A DNA stretch of 64,000 nucleotides, taken from contig NW_027478396.1 of NCBI RefSeq assembly GCF_051014685.1, positions 1,364,001-1,428,000 of the forward strand, read 5' to 3'. The position numbers and the translations under genes are program-made. Position 1 is the first letter of the stretch. Every line of letters starts with the position of its first letter. Positions 23,160 to 35,199 of the stretch are shown here, piece after piece. This DNA is from Ptiloglossa arizonensis (taxonomy: Eukaryota > Arthropoda > Insecta > Hymenoptera > Colletidae). Under the pieces are notes generated by a model. It searched no databases, was not told the DNA's origin, and saw only the letters and a list, made by a program, of their open reading frames with translations.

Positions 23160-24690
23160 TATCAGGCTTGCGAAAATTTTGATGGTTTCTCAACCATTCC
23201 TTAACTTCAAACTCCCATATCTCGCGAACGGAATGACGCACTCGAGAAATTCCTGTTGCATCTGAAAGTGGAAACTCTCCCGATTACAACGGTATATGTA
23301 TTTTCCCCCTAGGCCATTGTAGTTATTGGTTTCGAGTATCAGACTTGCGAAAATTTTGATGTTTTCTCAAGCATTCCTTAACTTCAAACACCCATATCTC
23401 GCGAACGGATTGACGAACTCGAGAAATTCCTGTTGCATCTGAAAGCAGAAACTCGCCCAATTACAACACTATGTGTATTTTCCCCTAGGCCATTGTAGTT
23501 ATTGGTTTCTAGCGTCAGAATGCGAAAATTTTGATGGTTTCTCAACCATTCCTTAACTTCAGACTCCCATATCTCGCGAACAGAGTGACGAACTCGAGAA
23601 ATTCCTGTTGCATCTGAAAGTGGAAACTCGCCGGATTACAAAGGTATGTGAATTTTCCCCTAGGCCTTTGTAGCTATTGGTTTCGAGTATCAGGCTTGCG
23701 AAAATTTTGATGGTTTCTCAACCATTTCTTAACTTCAAACTCACATATCTCGCGAACGGAATGACGCACTCGAGAAATTCCTGTTGCATCTGAAAGTGGA
23801 AACTCTCCCGATTACAACGGTATATGTATTTTCCCCCTAGGCCATTGTAGTTATTGGTTTCGAGTATCAGACTTGCGAAAATTTTGTTGTTTTCTCAAGC
23901 ATTCCTTAACTTCAAACTCCCATATCTCGCGAACGGATTGACGAACTCGAGAAATTCCTGTTGCATCTGAAAGCAGAAACTCGCCCGATTACAACGGTAT
24001 GTGTATTTTCCCCTAGGCCATTGTAGTTATTGGTTTCTAGCGTCAGAATTGCGAAAATTTTGATGGTTTCTCAACCATTCCTTAACTTCAGACTCCCATA
24101 TCTCGCGAACGGAATGACGAACTCGAGAAATTCCTGTTGCATCTGAAAGTGGAAACTCGCCGGATTACAAAGGTATGTGAATTTTCCCCTAGGCCTTTGT
24201 AGCTATTGGTTTCGAGTATCAGGCTTGCGAAAATTTTGATGGTTTCTCAACCATTTCTTAACTTCAAACTCACATATCTCGCGAACGGAATGACGCACTC
24301 GAGAAATTCCTGTTGCATCTGAAAGTGGAAACTCTCCCGATTACAACGGTATATGTATTTTCCCCCTAGGCCATTGTAGTTATTGGTTTCGAGTATCAGA
24401 CTTGCGAAAATTTTGTTGTTTTCTCAAGCATTCCTTAACTTCAAACTCCCATATCTCGCGAACGGATTGACGAACTCGAGAAATTCCTGTTGCATCTGAA
24501 AGCAGAAACTCGCCCGATTACAACGGTATGTGTATTTTCCCCTAGGCCATTGTAGTTATTGGTTTCTAGCGTCAGAATTGCGAAAATTTTGATGGTTTCT
24601 CAACCATTCCTTAACTTCAGACTCCCATATCTCGCGAACGGAATGACGAACTCGAGAAATTCCTGTTGCATCTGAAAGTGGAAACTCGCC
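23160..24690 (+). repeat. 528/529-bp trimer HOR, block 2 (three copies)
   Basis: CGCACTCGAG at 23237, 23765 and 24294 gives lags of 528 and 529 bp. The first copy (CAAACACCC, CCCAATTACAACACT, AGAATGCG) matches the first copy of block 1 at 17.5-18.0 kb. The second and third share ACTCACATATCTCG and TTTGTTGTTTTCTC and are nearly identical to each other. Block 1 has about 1.5 copies and block 2 about three, so the trimer has expanded here. It ends abruptly near 24692, where GTGGAAACTCGCC runs into CGATTAGAATGG of the five-copy module. Confidence 0.85.
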
Positions 24691-25890
24691 CGATTAGAAT
24701 GGTGTGTGTACTTTTCCCCTAGGCCATCCCAGTTATTCGTTTCTAGCATCAGAATCGCGAAAATTTCGATGGTTTCTCAACCATTCCTTAACTTCAAACT
24801 CCCATATCTCGCGAACCGATTGACGAACTCGAGAACTTCCTATTGCATCTGAAAGCAGAAACTCGCCCGATTACAACGGTACGTGTATTTTTGCCCTAGG
24901 CCATAGTAGTTATTGATTTCGAGTATCAGACTTGCGAAAATTCTGATGGTTTCTCAACCATTCCTTACCTTCGAACTCCCATATCTCGCGAACGGGATGA
25001 CGAACTCGAAAAATTCCTGTTGCATCTGAAAGCAGAAACTCGCCCGATTACAACGGTATGTGTATTTTCCCCTAGGCCATTGTAGTTATTGGTTTCTAGC
25101 ATCAGAATTGCGAAAATTTTGATGGTTTCTCAACCATTCCTTAACTTCAAACTCCCATATCTCACGAACGGAATGACGAGCTCGAGAAATTCCTGTTGCA
25201 TCTGCTAGTAGAAACTCGCACGATTACAGTGGTGTGTGTACTTTTCCCCTAGGCCATTCCAGATATTGGTTTCGAGTATCAGACTTGCGAAACTTTTGAT
25301 GGTTTCTCAACCATTCCTTAACTTCAAACTTCCATATCTCGCGAACGGATTGACGAACTCGAGAATTTCCTATTGCATCTGAAAGCAGAAACTCGCCCGA
25401 TTACAACGGTATGTGTATTTTTGCACTAGGCCATAGTTGTTATTGGATTCGAGTATCAGACTTGCGAAAATTTTGATGGTTTCTCAGGCATTCCTTAACT
25501 TCAAACTCCCATATCTCGCGAACGGATTGACGAACTCGAGAAACTCCTGTTGCATCTGAAAGCAGAAACTCGCCCGATTACAACGGTATGTGTATTTTCC
25601 CCTAGGCCATTGTAGTTATTGGTTTCTAGCATCAGACTTGCGAAGATTTTGATGCTTTCTCAACCATTCCTTAACTTCAAACTACCATATCTCGCGAACG
25701 AATTGACGAACTCGAGAATTTCCTATTGCATCTGAAAGCAGAAACACGCCCGATTACAACTGTACGTGTATTTTTGACCTAGGCCATTCCAGTTATTGGT
25801 TTCGTGTATCAGACCAGCGAAAATTTTGAAGGTTTCTCATCCATTCCTTAACTTCAAACTCCCATATCTCGCGAACTGATTGACGAGCTC
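24690..25890 (+). repeat. Five-copy module, copy 3
   Basis: Marker order as in 18330-19360, here with the AGAATGG and CATCCCAG monomers. CTGCTAG is at 25202. It pairs with copy 1 at a constant lag of 6538 bp from 18371 to about 19370. After GAACTGATTGACGAGCTCG (25875 region, shared with 19337) it switches to GTGGAAACTCG, ACAAAGG and CTATGCCTTTG, whereas copy 1 continues GTAGAAACTTGCACG. Confidence 0.85.
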
Positions 25891-26149
25891 GAGAAATTCC
25901 TGTTGCATCTGAAAGTGGAAACTCGCCCGATTACAAAGGTATGTGCATTTTTCCCCTATGCCTTTGTAGTTATTGGTTTCGAGTATCAGACTTGCGAAAA
26001 TTTTGATGGTATCTCAACCATTCCTTAACTACAAACTCCCATATCTCGCGAACGGAATGACGAACTCGAGAATTTCCTATTGCATCTAAAAGCAGAAACA
26101 CGCCCGAGTACAACTGTACGTGTATTTTTGACCTAGGCCATTCCAGTTA

Positions 26150-28300
26150 TTGGTTTCGAGTATCAGACTTGCGAAAATTTTGATGGTTACTCAACCATTC
26201 CTTAACTTCAAACTCCCATATCTCGCGAACGGATTGACGAACTCGAGAAATTCCTGTTGCATCTGACAGCAGAAACACGCCCGATTGCAACGGTATGTGT
26301 ATTTTTCCCTTAGGCCATTGTAGTTATTGGTTTCGAGTATCAGACTTGCGAAAATTTTGATGGTTTCTCAACCATTCCTTAACTTCAAACTACCATATCT
26401 CGCGAACGGATTGACGAACTCGAGAATTTCCTATTGCATCTGAAAGCAGAAACACGCCCGATTACAACTGTACGTGTATTTTTGACCTAGGCCATTCCAG
26501 TTATTGGTTTCGTGTATCAGACCAGCGAAAATTTTGAAGGTTTCTCAACCATTCCTTAACTTCAAGCTCCCATATCTCGCGAACGGATTGACGAACTCGA
26601 GAAATTCCGGTTGCATCTGAAAGCAGGAACTCGCCCGATTTCAACGGTATGTGCATTCTTGCCCTAGGCCATAGTAATTATTGGTTTCGAGTATCAGACT
26701 TGCGAAAATTTTGATGGTTTCTCAAGCATTCCATAACTTCTAACTCCCATATCTCGCGAACGGAATGACGAACTCGAGAAATTCCTGTTGCATCTGAAAG
26801 CAGAAACTCGCCCGATTACAACTGTATGTGTATTTTCCCCCTAGGCCATTGTAGTTATTGGTTTCGAGTATCAGATTTGCGAAAATTTTGAAGGTTTCTC
26901 AACCATTCCTTAACTTCAAGCTCCCATATCTCGCGAACGGATTGACGAACTCGAGAAATTCCTGTTGCATCTGAAAGCAGAAACTCGCTCGATTACAACG
27001 GTATGTGTGTTTTTCCCCTAGTCCATTGTAGTTATTGGTCTCTTGCATCAGAATTGCGAAAATTTTGATGGTTTCTCAACCATTCCTTAACTTCAAACAC
27101 CCATATCTCGCGAACGGAATGACGAACTCGAGAAATTCCTGTTGCATCTGAAAGTGGAAACTCGCCCGATTACAAAGGTATGTGCATTTTTCCCCTATGC
27201 CTTTGTAGTTATTGGTTTCGAGTATCAGACTTGCGAAAATTTTGATGGTATCTCAACCATTCCTTAACTACAAACTCCCATATCTCGCGAACGGAATGAC
27301 GAACTCGAGAAATTCCTGTTGCATCTGAAAGTAGAAACTCGCACGATTACAACGGTATGTGTATTTTTGCCCTAGGCCATAGTTGTTATTGGATTCGAGT
27401 ATCAGACTTTCGAAAATTTTGATGGTTTCTCAAGCATTCCTTAACTTCAAACTCCCATATCTCGCGAACGGATTGACGAACGCGAGAAACTCCTGTTGCA
27501 TCTGAAAGCAGAAACTCGCCCGATTACAACGGTATGTGTATTTTCCCCCTAGGCCATTGTAGTTATTGGATTCGAGTATCAGATTTGCGAAAATTTTGAT
27601 GGTTTCTCAAGCATTCCGTAACTTCAAATTCCCATATCTCGCGAACGGATTGACGAACTCGAGAATTTCTTATTGCATCTGAAAGCAGAAACTCGCCCGA
27701 TTTCAACGGTATGTGCATTCTTGCCCTAGGCCATAGTAGTTATTGGTTTCTAGCATCAGAATTGCGAAAATTTTGATGGCTTCTCAACCATTACCTAACT
27801 TCGAACTCCCATATCTCGCGAACGGATTGACGAACTCGAGAATTTCCTATTGCATCTGAAAGCAGAAACTCGCCCGATTTCAACGGTATGTGCATTCTTG
27901 CCCTAGGCCATAGTAGTTATTGGTTTCGAGTATCAGACTTGCGAAAATTTTGAAGGTTTCTCAACCATTCCTTAACTTCAAGATGCCATATCTCGCGAAC
28001 GGATTGACGAACTCGAGAAATTCCTGTTGCATCTGAAAGCAGAAACTCGCCCGATTACAACGGTATGTGTATTTTCCCCTAGGCCATTGTAGTTATTGGT
28101 TTCTAGCGTCAGAATTGCGAAAATTTTGATGGTTTCTCAACCATTCCTTAACTTCAGACTCCCATATCTCGCGAACGGAATGACGAACTCGAGAAATTCC
28201 TGTTGCATCTGAAAGTGGAAACTCGCCCGATTACAAAGGTATGTGCATTTTTCCCCTAGGCCTTTGTAGTTATTGGTTTCGAGTATCAGACTTGCGAAAA
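26150..28300 (+). repeat. Long shared block, copy 2
   Basis: Copy of 19440-21500 that contains the full cassette (TCGCTCGATT 26985, CTATGCCTTTG about 27197, CTCGCACG). It is the closest match for 35200-36800 at lag 8493 (ACTGTATGTG 26821 and 35314). Local changes include AAAGCAGGAACTCG near 26620 and CAAACACCC near 27096; the latter is also in the 35.2-kb copy (near 35588) but not in the 20-kb copy. Confidence 0.82.
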
Positions 28301-28339
28301 CTATGATGGTTTCTCAAGCATTCCTTAACTTCAAACTCC

Positions 28340-29260
28340 CATATCTCGCGAACGGGATGACGAACTCGAGAAATTCCTGTTGCATCTGAAAGCAGAAACT
28401 CGCCCGATTACAACGGTATGTGTATTTTCCCCTAGGCCATTGTAGTTATTGGTTTCTAGCATCAGAATTGCGAAAATTTTGATGGTTTCTCAACCATTCC
28501 TTAACTTCAAACTCCCATATCTCACGAACGGAATGACGAGCTCGAGAAATTCCTGTTGCATCTGCTAGTAGAAACTCGCACGATTACAGTGGTGTGTGTA
28601 CTTTTCCCTTAGGCCATTCCAGATATTGGTTTCGAGTATCAGACTTGCGAAACTTTTGATGGTTTCTCAACCATTCCTTAACTTCAAACTTCCATATCTC
28701 GCGAACGGATTGACGAACTCGAGAATTTCCTATTGCATCTGAAAGCAGAAACTCGCCTGATTACAACGGTATGTGTATTTTTGCACTAGGCCATAGTTGT
28801 TATTGGATTCGAGTATCAGACTTGCGAAAATTTTGATGGTTTCTCAGGCATTCCTTAACTTCAAACTCCCATATCTCGCGAACGGATTGACGAACTCGAG
28901 AAACTCCTGTTGCGTCTGAAAGCAGAAACTCGCCCGATTACAACGGTATGTGTATTTTCCCCTAGGCCATTGTAGTTATTGGTTTCTAGCATCAGAATTG
29001 CGAAGATTTTGATGCTTTCTCAACCATTCCTTAACTTCAAACTACCATATCTCGCGAACGAATTGACGAACTCGAGAATTTCCTATTGCATCTGAAAGCA
29101 GAAACACGCCCGATTACAAAGGTACGTGTATTTTTGACCTAGGCCATTCCAGTTATTGGTTTCGTGTATCAGACCAGCGAAAATTTTGAAGGTTTCTCAT
29201 CCATTCCTTTACTTCAAACTCCCATATCTCGCGAACTGATTGACGAACTCGAGAAATTCC
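28340..29260 (+). repeat. Five-copy module, copy 4
   Basis: Enters the module at GAACGGGATGACG (28351 region), directly after the GAAAACTATGATGG monomer, so the AGAATGG and GATTTCGAG monomers present at 21.69 and 37.07 kb are missing. CTGCTAG is at 28562. It has CTTTTCCCTTAGG and CTCGCCTGATTAC in common with copy 2, and a private TTGCGTCTGAAAG near 28911. Confidence 0.83.
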
Positions 29261-31880
29261 TGTTGCATCTGAAAGCAGAAACTCGCCCGATTTAAACGGT
29301 ATGTGTATTTTTCCCCTTGGCCATTGTAGTTATTGGTTTCTAGCATCAGAATTGCGAAAATTTTGATGGTTTCTCAACCATTCCTTAACTTCAAACTCCC
29401 ATATCTCGCGAACGGATTGACGAACTCGAGAAACTCCTGTTGCATCTGAAAGCAGAAACTCGCACGATTACAACGGTATGTGTATTTTCCCCTAGGCCAT
29501 TGTAGTTATTGGTTTCTAGCGTCAGAACTGCGAAAATTTTGATGGTTTCTCAACCATTCCTTAACTTCGAACACCCATATCTCGCGAACGGGATGACGAA
29601 CTCGAGAAATTCCTGCTGCATCTGAAAGTGGAAACTCGCCCGATTATAAAGGTACGTGCATTTTTCCCCTAGGCCTTTGCAGTTATTGGTTTCGAGTATC
29701 AGACTTGCGAAAATTTTGATGTTTTCTCAAGCATTCCTTAACTTCAAACTCCCATATCTCGCGAATGGATTGCCGAACTCGAGAAATTCCTGTTGCATCT
29801 GAAAGCAGAAACTCGCCCGATTACAACGGTATGTGTATTTTCCCCTAGGCCATTGTAGTTATTGGTTTCTAGCATCAGAATTGCGAAGATTTTGATGGTT
29901 TCTCAACCATTCCTTAACTTCAAATTCCCATATCTCGCGAACGGATTCACGAACTCGAGAAATTCCTGTTGCATCTTAAAGTAGAAACTCGCCCGATTAC
30001 AAAGATATGTGGGTTTTTCACCTAGGCCTTTGTAGTTATTGGTTTCGGGTAACAGACTTGCGAAAATTTTGATAGTTTCTCAACCATTCCTTAACTTCAA
30101 ACTCCCATTTCTCGCGAACGGATTGACGAACTCGAGAAATTCCTGTTGCATCTGAAAGTAGAAACTCGCCCGATAACAAAGGTATGTGTGTTTTTCACCT
30201 AGGCCTTTGTAGTTATTGGTTTCGAGTATCAGATTTGCGAAAATTTTGATAGTTTCTCAGCCATTCCTTAACTTCAAACTCCCATATCTCGCGAACGGAA
30301 TGACGAACTCGAGAAATTCCTGTTGCATCTGAAAGTGGACACTCGCCCGATTACAAAGGTATGTGCATTTTTCCCCTAGGCCTTTGTAGTTATTGGTTTC
30401 GAGTATGAGACTTTCGATAATTTTGATGGTTTCTCAAGCGTTCCTTAAGTTCAAACTCCCACATCTCGCGAACGGATTGACGAACTCGAGAAATTCCTGT
30501 TGCATCTGAAAGTGGAAACTCGCCCGATTACAAAGGTATGTGTATTTTTCTCCTAGGCCTTTGTGGTTATTGGTTTCGAGTATCAGACTTGCGAAAATTT
30601 TGATGGTTTCTCAACCATTCCTTAATTTCAAACTCCCATATCTCACGAACGGATTGACGAACTCGAAAAATTCCTGTTGCATCTGAAAGCAGAAACGCGC
30701 CCGATTACAATGGTGTGTGTACTTTTCCCCTAGGCCATTCCAGTTATTCGTTTCTAGCATCAGAAATGCGAAAATCTTGATGGTTTCTCAACCATTCCTT
30801 AACTTCAAACTCCCATATCTCGCGAACGGGATGACGAACTCGAGAAATTCCTGTCGCATCTGAGAGTGGAAACTCCCCCGATTACAAAGGTATGTGCATT
30901 TTTCCCCTAGGCCTTTGTAGTTATTGGTTTCGAGTATCAGACTTTCGAAAATTTTGATGGTTTCTCAAGCATTCCTTAAGTTCAAACTGCCATATCTCGC
31001 GATCGGATTGACGAACTCGAGAAATTCCTGTTGCATCTGAAAGTAGAAACACGCCCCATTACAAAGATATGTGTGTTTTTCCCCTAGGCTTTTGTAGTTA
31101 TTGGTTTCGTGTATCAGACTTGCTAAAATTTTGATGGTTTCTTAACCATTCCTTAACTTCAAACTCCCATATCTCGCGAACGGATTGACGAACTCGAGAA
31201 ATTCCTGTTGCATCTGAAAGTGGAAACTCGCCCGATTACAAAGGTATGTGTATTTTCCCCCTAGGCCATTGTATTTATTGGTTTCGAGTATCAGGCTTGC
31301 GAAAATTTTGATAGTTTCTCAACCATTCCTTAACTTCAAACTCCCATTTCTCGCGAACGGATTGACGAACTCGAGAAATTCCTGTTGCATCTGAAAGTAG
31401 AAACATGCCCGAATACAATGGCGTGTGTACTTTTCCCCTAGGCCATTCCAGTTATTGGTTTCGAGTATCAGACTTGCGAAAATGTTGATGGTTTCTCAAC
31501 CATTCCTTAACTTCAAACTCCCATATCTCGCGAACGGAATGACGAACTCGAGAAATTCCTGTTGCATCTGAAAGTAGAAACATGCCCGAATACAATGGCG
31601 TGTGTACTTTTCCCCTAGGCCATTCCAGTTATTGGTTTCGTGTATCAGACTTGCGAAAATGTTGATGGTTTCTCAACCATTCCTTAACTTCAAACTCCCA
31701 TATCTCGCGCACGGATTGACGAACTCGAGAAATTCCTGTTGCATCTGAAAGTGGAAACTCGCCCGATTACAAAGGTATGTGTACTTTTCCCCTAGGCCTT
31801 TGTAGTTATTCGTTTCGAGTATCAGACTTTCGAAAATTTTGAAGGTTTCTCAAGCATTCCTTAAGTTCAAACTCCCATAT
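29260..31880 (+). repeat. Transition region, source of the 38.3-41.1 kb copy
   Basis: The array changes family here. Left-family features (CAG at 91-93, ACAACGG, TTCTAGCATCAG) give way to TAG/TGG, ACAAAGATATGTG, GATAGTTTCTC and CATTTCTCG. Markers: GAATGGATTGCCG (29763), CGAACGGATTCACG, GGGTAACAGACTTGC, GAGTATGAGACTTTCG, CAAGCGTTCC, CTCGCGATCGG, AAACACGCCCCATTAC, TTGTATTTATTGG, and AAACATGCCCGAATACAATGG at 31408 and 31585 (a single-monomer duplication, lag 177). All recur in order at 38.27-41.08 kb. Confidence 0.83.
31346..31379. other. Extended 34-bp dyad (T41 variant) in the monomer core
   Basis: The arms are ATTTCTCGCG (31346-31355) and CTCGAGAAAT (31370-31379), separated by 14 bases. Nine of ten arm pairs match. 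The T at monomer position 41 restores pairing with A70; the usual left-family monomer has A there (CATATCTCG), so pairing stops after the inner stem. The T41 form first appears near 30.1 kb and is frequent from there to 64 kb, but is absent from the left-type block at about 35.2-38.9 kb. This is one clear example of many. Confidence 0.8.
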
Positions 31881-32881
31881 CTCGCGAGCGGATTGACGAA
31901 CTCGAGAAATTCCTGTTGCATCTGAAAGTGGAAACTCGCCCGATTACAGAGGTATGTGTATTTTTATCCTAGGCCTTTGTAGTTATTGGTTTCGAGTATC
32001 AGACTTGCGAAAACTTTGATGGTTTCTCAACCATTCCTTAATTTCAAACTCCCATATCTCGCGAACGGATTGACGAACTCGAGAAATTCCTGTTGCATCT
32101 GAAAGTGGAAACTCGCCCGATTACAAAGGTATGTGTATTTTTCCCCTAGGCCATTGTAGTTATTGGTTTCGAGTATCAGACTTGCGAAAATTTTGATAGT
32201 TTCTCAACCATTCCTTAACTTCATTCTCCCATTTCTCGCGAACGGATTGACGAACTCGAGAAATTCCTGTTCCATCTTAAAGTAGAAACTCGCCCGATTA
32301 CAAAGATATGTGTGTTTTTCACCTAGGCCTTTGTAGTTATTGGTTTCGGGTATTAGACTTGCGAAAATTTTGATAGTTTCTCAACTATTCCTTAACTTCA
32401 AACTCCCATTTCTCGCGAACGGATTGACGAACTTGAGAAATTCCTGTTGCATCTGAAAGTAGAAACTCGCCCGATTACAAAGATATGTGTATTTTTCCCC
32501 TAGGGCTTGGTAGTTATTGGTTTCGAGTATCCGACTTGCGAAAATTTTGATGGTTCCTCAACCATTCCTTAATTTCAAATTCCCATATCTCGCGAACGGT
32601 TTGACGAACTCGAGAAATTCCTGTTGCATCTAAAAGTAGGAACTCGTCCGATTACAATGGTGTGTGTACTTTTCCCCTAGGCCATTCCAGTTATTGGTTT
32701 CGAGTATCAGACCACCGAAAATTTTGATGGTTTCTCAAGCATTCCTTAACTTCAAACTCCCATATCTCGCGAACGGATTGACGAACTCGAGAAATTCCTG
32801 TTGCATGTGAAAGGGGAAACTCGCCCGATTACAAAGATATGTGTGTTTTTCCCCTAGGCCTTTGTAGTTATTGGTTTCGTG
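31881..32881 (+). repeat. Right-family mosaic monomers
   Basis: Five to six monomers with right-family features: CTCGCGAGCGG, ACAGAGGTATGTG with TTTTTATCCTAGG, CTTCATTCTCCC, CTCAACTATTCC, GGTTTGACGAACTCG, CTAAAAGTAGGAACTCGTCC, and GCATGTGAAAGGGG near 32805. The last recurs at the end of 4249-bp HOR copies A and B (about 45194 and 49443), so the HOR phase is already recognisable here. No single local period was seen. Confidence 0.72.
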
Positions 32882-33963
32882 TATCAGACTTGCGAAAATT
32901 TTGATGGTTTCTTATCCATTCCTTAACTTCAAACTCCCACTTCTCGCGAACGGATTGACGAACTCGAGAAATTCCTTCTGCATCTGAAAGTAGAAAAGTC
33001 GCCCGATTACAAAGATATGTGTGTTTTTCACCTAGGCCTTTGAAGTTATTGGTTTCGCGTATCAGACTTGCGAAAATTGTGATAGTTTCTCAACCATTCC
33101 TTAACTTCAAACTCCCATTTCTCGCGTACGGATTGACGAACTCGAGAAATTCCTGTTGCATCTGAAAGTAGAAACTCGCCCGATTAAAAAGATATGTGTG
33201 TTTTTCCCCTAGGCCTTTGTAGTTATTGGTTTCGTGTATCAGACTTGCGAAAATTTTGATGGTTCCTCAACCATTCCTTAATTTCAAACTCCCATATCTC
33301 GCGAACGGATTGACGAACTCGAGAAATTCCTGTTGCATCTGAAAGTGGAAACTCGCCCGATAACAAAGGTATGTGTATTTTCCCCCTAGGCCATTCCAGT
33401 TATTGGTTTCGAGTATCAGACTTGCGAAAATTTTGATGGTTTCTTATCCATTCCTTAACTTCAAACTCCCACTTCTCGCGAACGGATTGACGAACTCGAG
33501 AAATTCCTTCTGCATCTGAAAGTAGAAAAGTCGCCCGATTACAAAGATATGTGTGTTTTTCACCTAGGCCTTTGAAGTTATTGGTTTCGCGTATCAGACT
33601 TGCGAAAATTGTGATAGTTTCTCAACCATTCCTTAACTTCAAACTCCCATTTCTCGCGTACGGATTGACGAACTCGAGAAATTCCTGTTGCATCTGAAAG
33701 TAGAAACTCGCCCGATTAAAAAGATATGTGTGTTTTTCCCCTAGGCCTTTGTAGTTATTGGTTTCGTGTATCAGACTTGCGAAAATTTTGATGGTTCCTC
33801 AACCATTCCTTAATTTCAAACTCCCATATCTCGCGAACGGATTGACGAACTCGAGAAATTCCTGTTGCATCTGAAAGTGGAAACTCGCCCGATAACAAAG
33901 GTATGTGTATTTTCCCCCTAGGCCATTCCAGTTATTGGTTTCGAGTATCAGACTTGCGAAAAT
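32882..33963 (+). repeat. 532-bp trimer, tandem duplicated
   Basis: Bases 32882-33413 recur from 33414, with ATTCCTTCTG at 32971 and 33503. The lag of 532 is 3 x 177 + 1; the extra base is in GTAGAAAAGTCGCCCG. Other markers are TTTCTTATCCATTCC, CTCCCACTTCTCGCG, GAAAATTGTGATAG, CTCGCGTACGG and GATTAAAAAGATATG. The same three monomers open each copy of the 4249-bp HOR further right. Confidence 0.87.
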
Positions 33964-35180
33964 GTTGATGGTTTCTCAACCATTCCTTAACTTCAAACTC
34001 CCATATCTCGCGCACGGATTGACGAACTCGAGAAATTCCTGTTGCATCTGAGAGTGGAAACCGGCCCGATTACAAAGGTATGTGTATTTTTCCCCTAGGC
34101 CTTGGTAGTTATTGGTTTCGAGTATCAGACTTGCGAAAATTTTGATGGTTCCTCAACCATTCCTTAATTTCAAACTCCCATATCTCGCGAACGGATTGAC
34201 GAACTCGAGAAATTTCTGTTGCATCTGAAAGTGAAAACTCGCCCGATTACAATTGTGTGTGTACTTTTCCCCTATGCCACTCCAGTTATTGGTTTCCAGT
34301 ATCAGACCAGCGAAAATTTTGAAGGTTTCTCAACCATTCCTTAAATGCAAACTCCCATATCTCGCGAACGGATTGACGAACTCGAGAAATTTCTATTGCA
34401 TCTGAAAGTGAAAAGTCGCCCGATTACAATGGTGTGTGTACTTTTCCCCTAGGCCATTCCTGTTATTGGTTTCGAGTATCAGACCAGCGAGAATTTTGAT
34501 GGTTTCTCAACCATTCCTTAACTTCAAACTCCCATATCTCGGGAAAGGATTGACGAACTCGAGAAATTCCTGTTGCATCTGAGAGTGGAAACCGGCCCGA
34601 TTACAAAGGTGTGTGTATTTTTCCTCTAGGCCTTGGTAGTTATTGGTTTCGATTATCAGACTTGCGAAAATTTTGATAGTTCCTCAACCATTCCTTAATT
34701 TCAAACTCCCATATCTCGCGAACGGATTGACGAACTCGAGAAATTTCTGTTGCATCTGAAAGTAGATACTCGCCCGATTACAAAGGTATGTGTATTTATC
34801 TCCTAGGCCTTTGTAGTTATTGGTTTCGAGTATCAGACTTGCGAAAATTTTGATGGTTTCTCAACCATTCCTTAATTTCAAACTCCCATATCTCACGAAC
34901 GGATTGACGAACTCGAGAAATTCCTGTTGCATCTGAAAGTGAAAACTCGCCCGATTACAATGGTGTGTGTACTTTTCCCCTAGGCCATTCCAGTTATTGG
35001 TTTCGAGTATCAGACCGCCGAAAATTTTGATGGTTTCTCAAGCATTCCTTAACTTCAAACTCCCATATCTCGCGAACGGATTGACGAAATCGAGAAATTC
35101 CTGTTGCATCTGAAAGTAGAAACTCGCCCGATTACAAAGGTATGTGTATTTATCTCCTAGGCCTTTGTAGTTATTGGTTT
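33964..35180 (+). repeat. Partial copy of the 4249-bp HOR, left of the inserted block
   Basis: Follows the order of HOR copy A (41.7-42.9 kb): AAATGTTGATGG with CTCGCGCACGG, AAACCGGCCCG, CTATGCCACTCCAG with GGTTTCCAGTATCAG (34291), CCTTAAATGCAAAC, CTCGGGAAAGGATTG, GATTATCAGACTTGC, TATTTATCTCCTAGG, GACCGCCGAAAA and GACGAAATCGAG. After the last marker (about 35087) it continues with AAACTCGCCCGATTAC, where the HOR has AAAATCGCCCGGTTAC, and near 35180-35215 it jumps to left-family sequence. Confidence 0.8.
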
Positions 35181-35199
35181 CGAGTATCAGACTTGCGAA

